From the NCBI GenBank assembly GCA_012270265.1, contig JAAXIR010000270.1, positions 1 through 8,935 of the forward strand: 8,935 nucleotides of DNA, read 5' to 3'. Both the position numbers and the translations under genes were made by a program. This stretch comes from Candidatus Poseidoniales archaeon. Lineage in GTDB: Archaea; Thermoplasmatota; Poseidoniia; Poseidoniales; Poseidoniaceae. A model generated the notes under the pieces. It was not told the DNA's origin and did not search any database. It saw only the letters and a program-made list of their open reading frames with translations. Numbering within the stretch: position 1 is the first letter of the stretch; every line of letters begins with the position of its first letter. Positions 7,152 through 8,935 of this stretch are shown here, in pieces.

Positions 7152-7361
7152 CTACTGGTTCTTCATGTAGAATTTTTCTTCTGTCTCGCCAACGACCGTG
7201 ACAGTGTCTGCCCCAGTCTGCTCAACATAGTGTTCCCAGCAGTAGTAGTGTTGGTTGTGGACCATGGATGATCCAAATGTGAGTCGTACTCCACACTCAT
7301 GACAACGTGGACCAATTTCTCCGTTTGGTGCCTGTGCGAGTTGAACATGTTCGTGGGGCAT
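7152..7361 (-). CDS. Small zinc-finger protein (CxxC...CxxH), unknown function
   Basis: A 69-residue protein with C20-x2-C23 and C41-x2-H44, 17 residues between the pairs (RCHECG ... HYYCWEHY). This is the arrangement of a single treble-clef or half-LIM-like zinc site. No other domain fits in the length, and the C-terminal 20 residues are acidic and polar. Function is unknown; it may be a small nucleic-acid- or protein-binding adaptor. The start ATG 7361 is supported by the SD AGGTGAG 3 nt upstream (AGG ends 7 nt before ATG). It sits between the DOHH-like gene and priS in the same orientation, with small gaps (57 and 36 nt). A second frame (7163-7369) overlaps it but lacks recognisable features. 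Confidence 0.8.
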   Translation of the reverse strand: MPHEHVQLAQAPNGEIGPRCHECGVRLTFGSSMVHNQHYYCWEHYVEQTGADTVTVVGETEEKFYMKNQ

Positions 7362-7364
7362 TGT

Positions 7365-7371
7365 CTCACCT
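7365..7371 (-). promoter_or_regulatory. Shine-Dalgarno of the small zinc-finger gene
   Basis: AGGTGAG on the minus strand with AGG ending 7 nt before ATG 7361. It supports this 69-residue gene as real and selects this frame over the overlapping alternative. Confidence 0.55.
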
Positions 7372-7418
7372 GATTGCCGCTGGAGGTCTCGGTTCTAAAA
7401 TGTCGTGATGAAATTCAC

Positions 7419-7886
7419 TTAAGCAATGGTACTGTTGCTCACCCAGTTTAACAAATCGAGTGCGACCTCACACGACTCACTTACTTCGATGTGTTCATCG
7501 TCAAGGTACTTCTCTAGAACTGGAACAGCTTCTCGATTTCCAATGGCTCCGAGTGCTTCTGCAGCTTCGTGTCGAACCATGACGTGTTCTTTATCATCCG
7601 AGAGAATTTTGATCAATGTTGGAAGGGCTTCATCCATCTGCATTTGCCCAAGAACATATGCTAATTCATGACGCAGGAGTGCGCTTGACGATGAGAAGCC
7701 ATCGCATAGAGCGAGGCATGATTCTGGCGTTCGGATATTTCGGAGTTTGAAGACTGAGCGCATGCGTTGGAACATCTTCTCGTTTTCATCGAGAAGTGTA
7801 CTTCGCAGGTCATTGAGTTGTTCAGAATCTGATGCAGGTGCTGGATCGACAGAACCATATTCGCTGACCTCTGGACGAGCATCCAT
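7419..7886 (-). CDS. Half-length deoxyhypusine hydroxylase (DOHH)-like HEAT-repeat protein
   Basis: HEAT-repeat protein closely resembling one half of eukaryotic DOHH, the di-iron enzyme that converts deoxyhypusine to hypusine on eIF5A. Seen here (numbering from GTG 7895, 158 residues): RMRSVFKLRN (44-53), SALLRHELAYVLGQMQ with His-Glu 76-77, MVRHEAAEALGAIG with His-Glu 109-110, and SESCEVALDLL (139-149). The His-to-His spacing is 33 residues, as between the two motifs in one half of human DOHH (H56, H89, from memory). Eukaryotic DOHH has two such halves and four His-Glu motifs; this protein has one, so a dimer would be needed for a full site. Start: ATG 7886 (155 residues) has the SD GGAG 8 nt upstream; GTG 7895 would overlap the upstream TGA. 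The alternative is a generic PBS-lyase-type HEAT protein, but the LRHELAYVLGQMQ and ESCEVALD strings argue for DOHH. Confidence 0.82.
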   Translation of the reverse strand: MDARPEVSEYGSVDPAPASDSEQLNDLRSTLLDENEKMFQRMRSVFKLRNIRTPESCLALCDGFSSSSALLRHELAYVLGQMQMDEALPTLIKILSDDKEHVMVRHEAAEALGAIGNREAVPVLEKYLDDEHIEVSESCEVALDLLNWVSNSTIA

Positions 7887-7894
7887 ATTGCTCA

Positions 7895-7898
7895 CTCC
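7895..7898 (-). promoter_or_regulatory. Shine-Dalgarno deciding the DOHH-like start
   Basis: GGAG (within GGAGTGAG, minus strand) ends 8 nt before ATG 7886 and overlaps the stop region of the upstream gene. This points to translational coupling. The alternative GTG 7895 lies inside this element and has no SD of its own. Confidence 0.5.
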
Positions 7899-8311
7899 GT
7901 AGCGCCAATGAAGGACAGATCTTCGACGTTGAAATCTTCTCGAATCATGCCAAGTTCTTGGCCTTCTTGCAAGAATCGGCGAATGGATGAACGGCCTTCC
8001 GGTTTGTAGTCTATGGTTCGGTCATTCACGTACATTGTTACGAATTTTTGATTGGTTTCATCGTCAATGCCACGTCCCCAAGCTTTAGCAAATTCAAGGG
8101 CTTCCTCTGGATGAGCAATTGAGTGTTCAATGCTCATTTTCGTGTACATTGTAATGTCTTCCATGACATCCTGTCCGAGGTCTCTTCGAACGACATTACC
8201 GCCGAGGGGCATAGGCCATCCTCCGGTTCGTTCGTTCCACCAAACGCCAAGATCAATCAGTAAGTTCAAATCGTGTTCTACATAGGTCAACTGGCCTTCG
8301 TGGATAATGAG

Positions 8312-8323
8312 TCAACAAGCTTA
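8312..8323 (-). other. Lesion in the MqnD-like gene: TAA and TGA in frame
   Basis: On the minus strand the codons after I-L-D-D-T are TAA GCT TGT TGA, followed directly by L-I-I-H-E in the same frame. In the +1 frame the same bases read K-L-V-D-S, resembling the V-D/E-A-G usually found at this point of MqnD. Two compensating indels may therefore explain it better than two point mutations. Confidence 0.7.
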
Positions 8324-8773
8324 AGTGTCGTCCAAAATGCGTGGAATGATTTCATCGAAAGGAACGACCTCGACAGATACATCGCCCCAAGCAAGACGTA
8401 GTCCGAGATACGCGGATGTTTTCAGTCCTGGCACGGCTATGACAGAGGATTTCGCATCCTCAAGCGATAGCCCTTGTTTGGCAACGATCATCGGACCGTA
8501 ACCTTCTCCCATTGAGGCGCCGCAATTCATCAAAGCATAATTCTCAGCAATATCAGGATAAGCATGAATGGACACCGCAGAGACTTCGAGTTCGCAATTC
8601 ATAGCACGGTGATTGAGGGTCTCAATATCCTGTAGTTCATGAACGAAATTGTATCCTGGTGTTGGAAACGCGTTTGTTGTCATAGCATGGAACATGAAGG
8701 CATCATCGGGATCTGGTGAGTGGCCGATACGTACAATGAGGTTGCCTTCTTCATCTCGTGGGAGATTCGCCAT

Positions 8774-8879
8774 GTCCTTTCCAAGAACGTTTCATTCAAG
8801 AACCAACCGCATCAATTAGAAAACAAAATAATCTCACAATTAACGGATTGTTTATGTAATTGTTGAGCCTGTTAGTAGC
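8774..8879. promoter_or_regulatory. AT-rich divergent promoter region
   Basis: Spacer between the minus-strand series (first ATG 8773) and the plus-strand gene starting at 8880. On the minus strand, TTATTTTG (about 8824-8832) is a TATA-like element that would give a leader of roughly 25-30 nt containing GGAAAGG. On the plus strand, TTTATGTAAT (8851-8860) is TATA-like. An inverted repeat CAATTA (8837-8842) / TAATTG (8857-8862) flanks the plus-strand element. Confidence 0.45.
8851..8860 (+). promoter_or_regulatory. TATA-like box for the plus-strand edge gene
   Basis: TTTATGTAAT is centred about 25 nt upstream of ATG 8880. This is the usual distance from an archaeal TATA box to the transcription start, so the transcript would be leaderless. 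No SD precedes the ATG, which fits. Confidence 0.4.
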
Positions 8880-8935
8880 ATGGAAACCGGCGTTCTTTTT
8901 CGAAATATCCTAGTTCTTGTTTTGATTACTGTAGT
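8880..8935 (+). CDS. Start of a probable membrane or secreted protein, cut by window edge
   Basis: From ATG 8880 there are 18 complete codons without a stop to the edge, reading M-E-T-G-V-L-F-R-N-I-L-V-L-V-L-I-T-V. A short polar start with one Arg followed by a hydrophobic run is typical of a signal peptide or first membrane helix. A TATA-like box sits at the right distance upstream and the gene is divergent from the MqnD-like gene. Product unknown; with 18 codons this remains a candidate. Confidence 0.5.
   Translation, partial: METGVLFRNILVLVLITV

Larger units (their letters stand above)
7892..8773 (-). pseudogene. mqnD: MqnD-like menaquinone-pathway enzyme, interrupted by two in-frame stops
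   Basis: Homologue of the MqnA/MqnD family of the futalosine menaquinone pathway; MqnD makes 1,4-dihydroxy-6-naphthoate from cyclic dehypoxanthinyl futalosine. The first half (8321-8773, 150 codons) contains IGHSPDPDDAFMFHAM near the N-terminus, VSAVSIHAYPDIA, IAVPGLKTSAYLGLRL and VVPFDEIIPRILDD. The second half (7892-8290 and the codons just upstream) contains LIIHEGQLTY, DLGVWWNERTGG, MPLGGNVVRRDLG and a helical C-terminus. Both halves are in one frame and together give the normal family length (about 290 residues). They are separated by TAA and TGA within four codons. The conserved LIIHEGQ codons lie upstream of the only possible restart (TTG 8290), so the second half is not a natural separate gene. 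Start ATG 8773 has GGAAAGG 4 nt upstream. It may be a real pseudogene or a sequence error. Confidence 0.85.

Noticed and set aside
7163..7369. Second frame overlapping the zinc-finger gene
   Set aside because: The in-frame CxxC/CxxH site and AGGTGAG spacing support 7152-7361; the alternative lacks motifs and SD.
7892..8290. Second half of the MqnD-like gene as an independent gene starting at TTG 8290
   Set aside because: Conserved family codons (LIIHEGQ) continue upstream of the TTG in the same frame, so the start is an artefact of the two stops.

Overview
The window looks archaeal. It carries an archaeal/eukaryal-type primase small subunit (PriS), an archaeal-style mixture of Shine-Dalgarno-led internal genes and apparently SD-less first genes, and densely packed genes of moderate GC. 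My best guess is a planktonic Marine Group II/III-type euryarchaeon (Poseidoniales and relatives). That is an inference from gene content and style; no rRNA or other definitive marker is present. No RNA genes, CRISPR arrays, insertion sequences or phage genes were seen, and no stretch of 300 bases lacks a gene.

Layout. (1) Positions 1-1882, minus strand: methionyl-tRNA synthetase, with its 3' end beyond the window edge. (2) A short divergent intergenic region (1883-1994) with a 7-bp inverted repeat, then a plus-strand CNNM/CorC-type membrane protein with a CBS pair (1995-3029). (3) A long minus-strand series, read from 8773 down to 3012: an interrupted MqnD-like menaquinone-pathway gene, a half-length deoxyhypusine hydroxylase (DOHH)-like HEAT protein, a small CxxC/CxxH zinc-finger protein, primase PriS, a proline-rich protein of unknown function with a duplicated C-terminal motif, an RDD-like membrane protein with a Lys/Ala-rich tail, and an alpha/beta hydrolase with N-terminal membrane segments. 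Spacing is tight (4-nt overlap or contact, then gaps of 57-66, 36, 90, 13 and 14 nt), so much of it is probably co-transcribed. The last gene converges on the CNNM gene and overlaps it by 18 bp. (4) An AT-rich divergent promoter region (8774-8879), then the first 18 codons of a plus-strand, probably membrane or secreted protein that leaves the window.

The strongest observation is the DOHH-like protein. It has two His-Glu motifs with the same 33-residue spacing as one half of eukaryotic DOHH. It is a candidate homodimeric hydroxylase for archaeal aIF5A hypusine formation, a step for which archaea usually lack an obvious enzyme. Other points of interest are two in-frame stops inside the MqnD-like gene, a PriS without the usual zinc-binding cysteines, and a conserved-looking gene of unknown function directly after primase.
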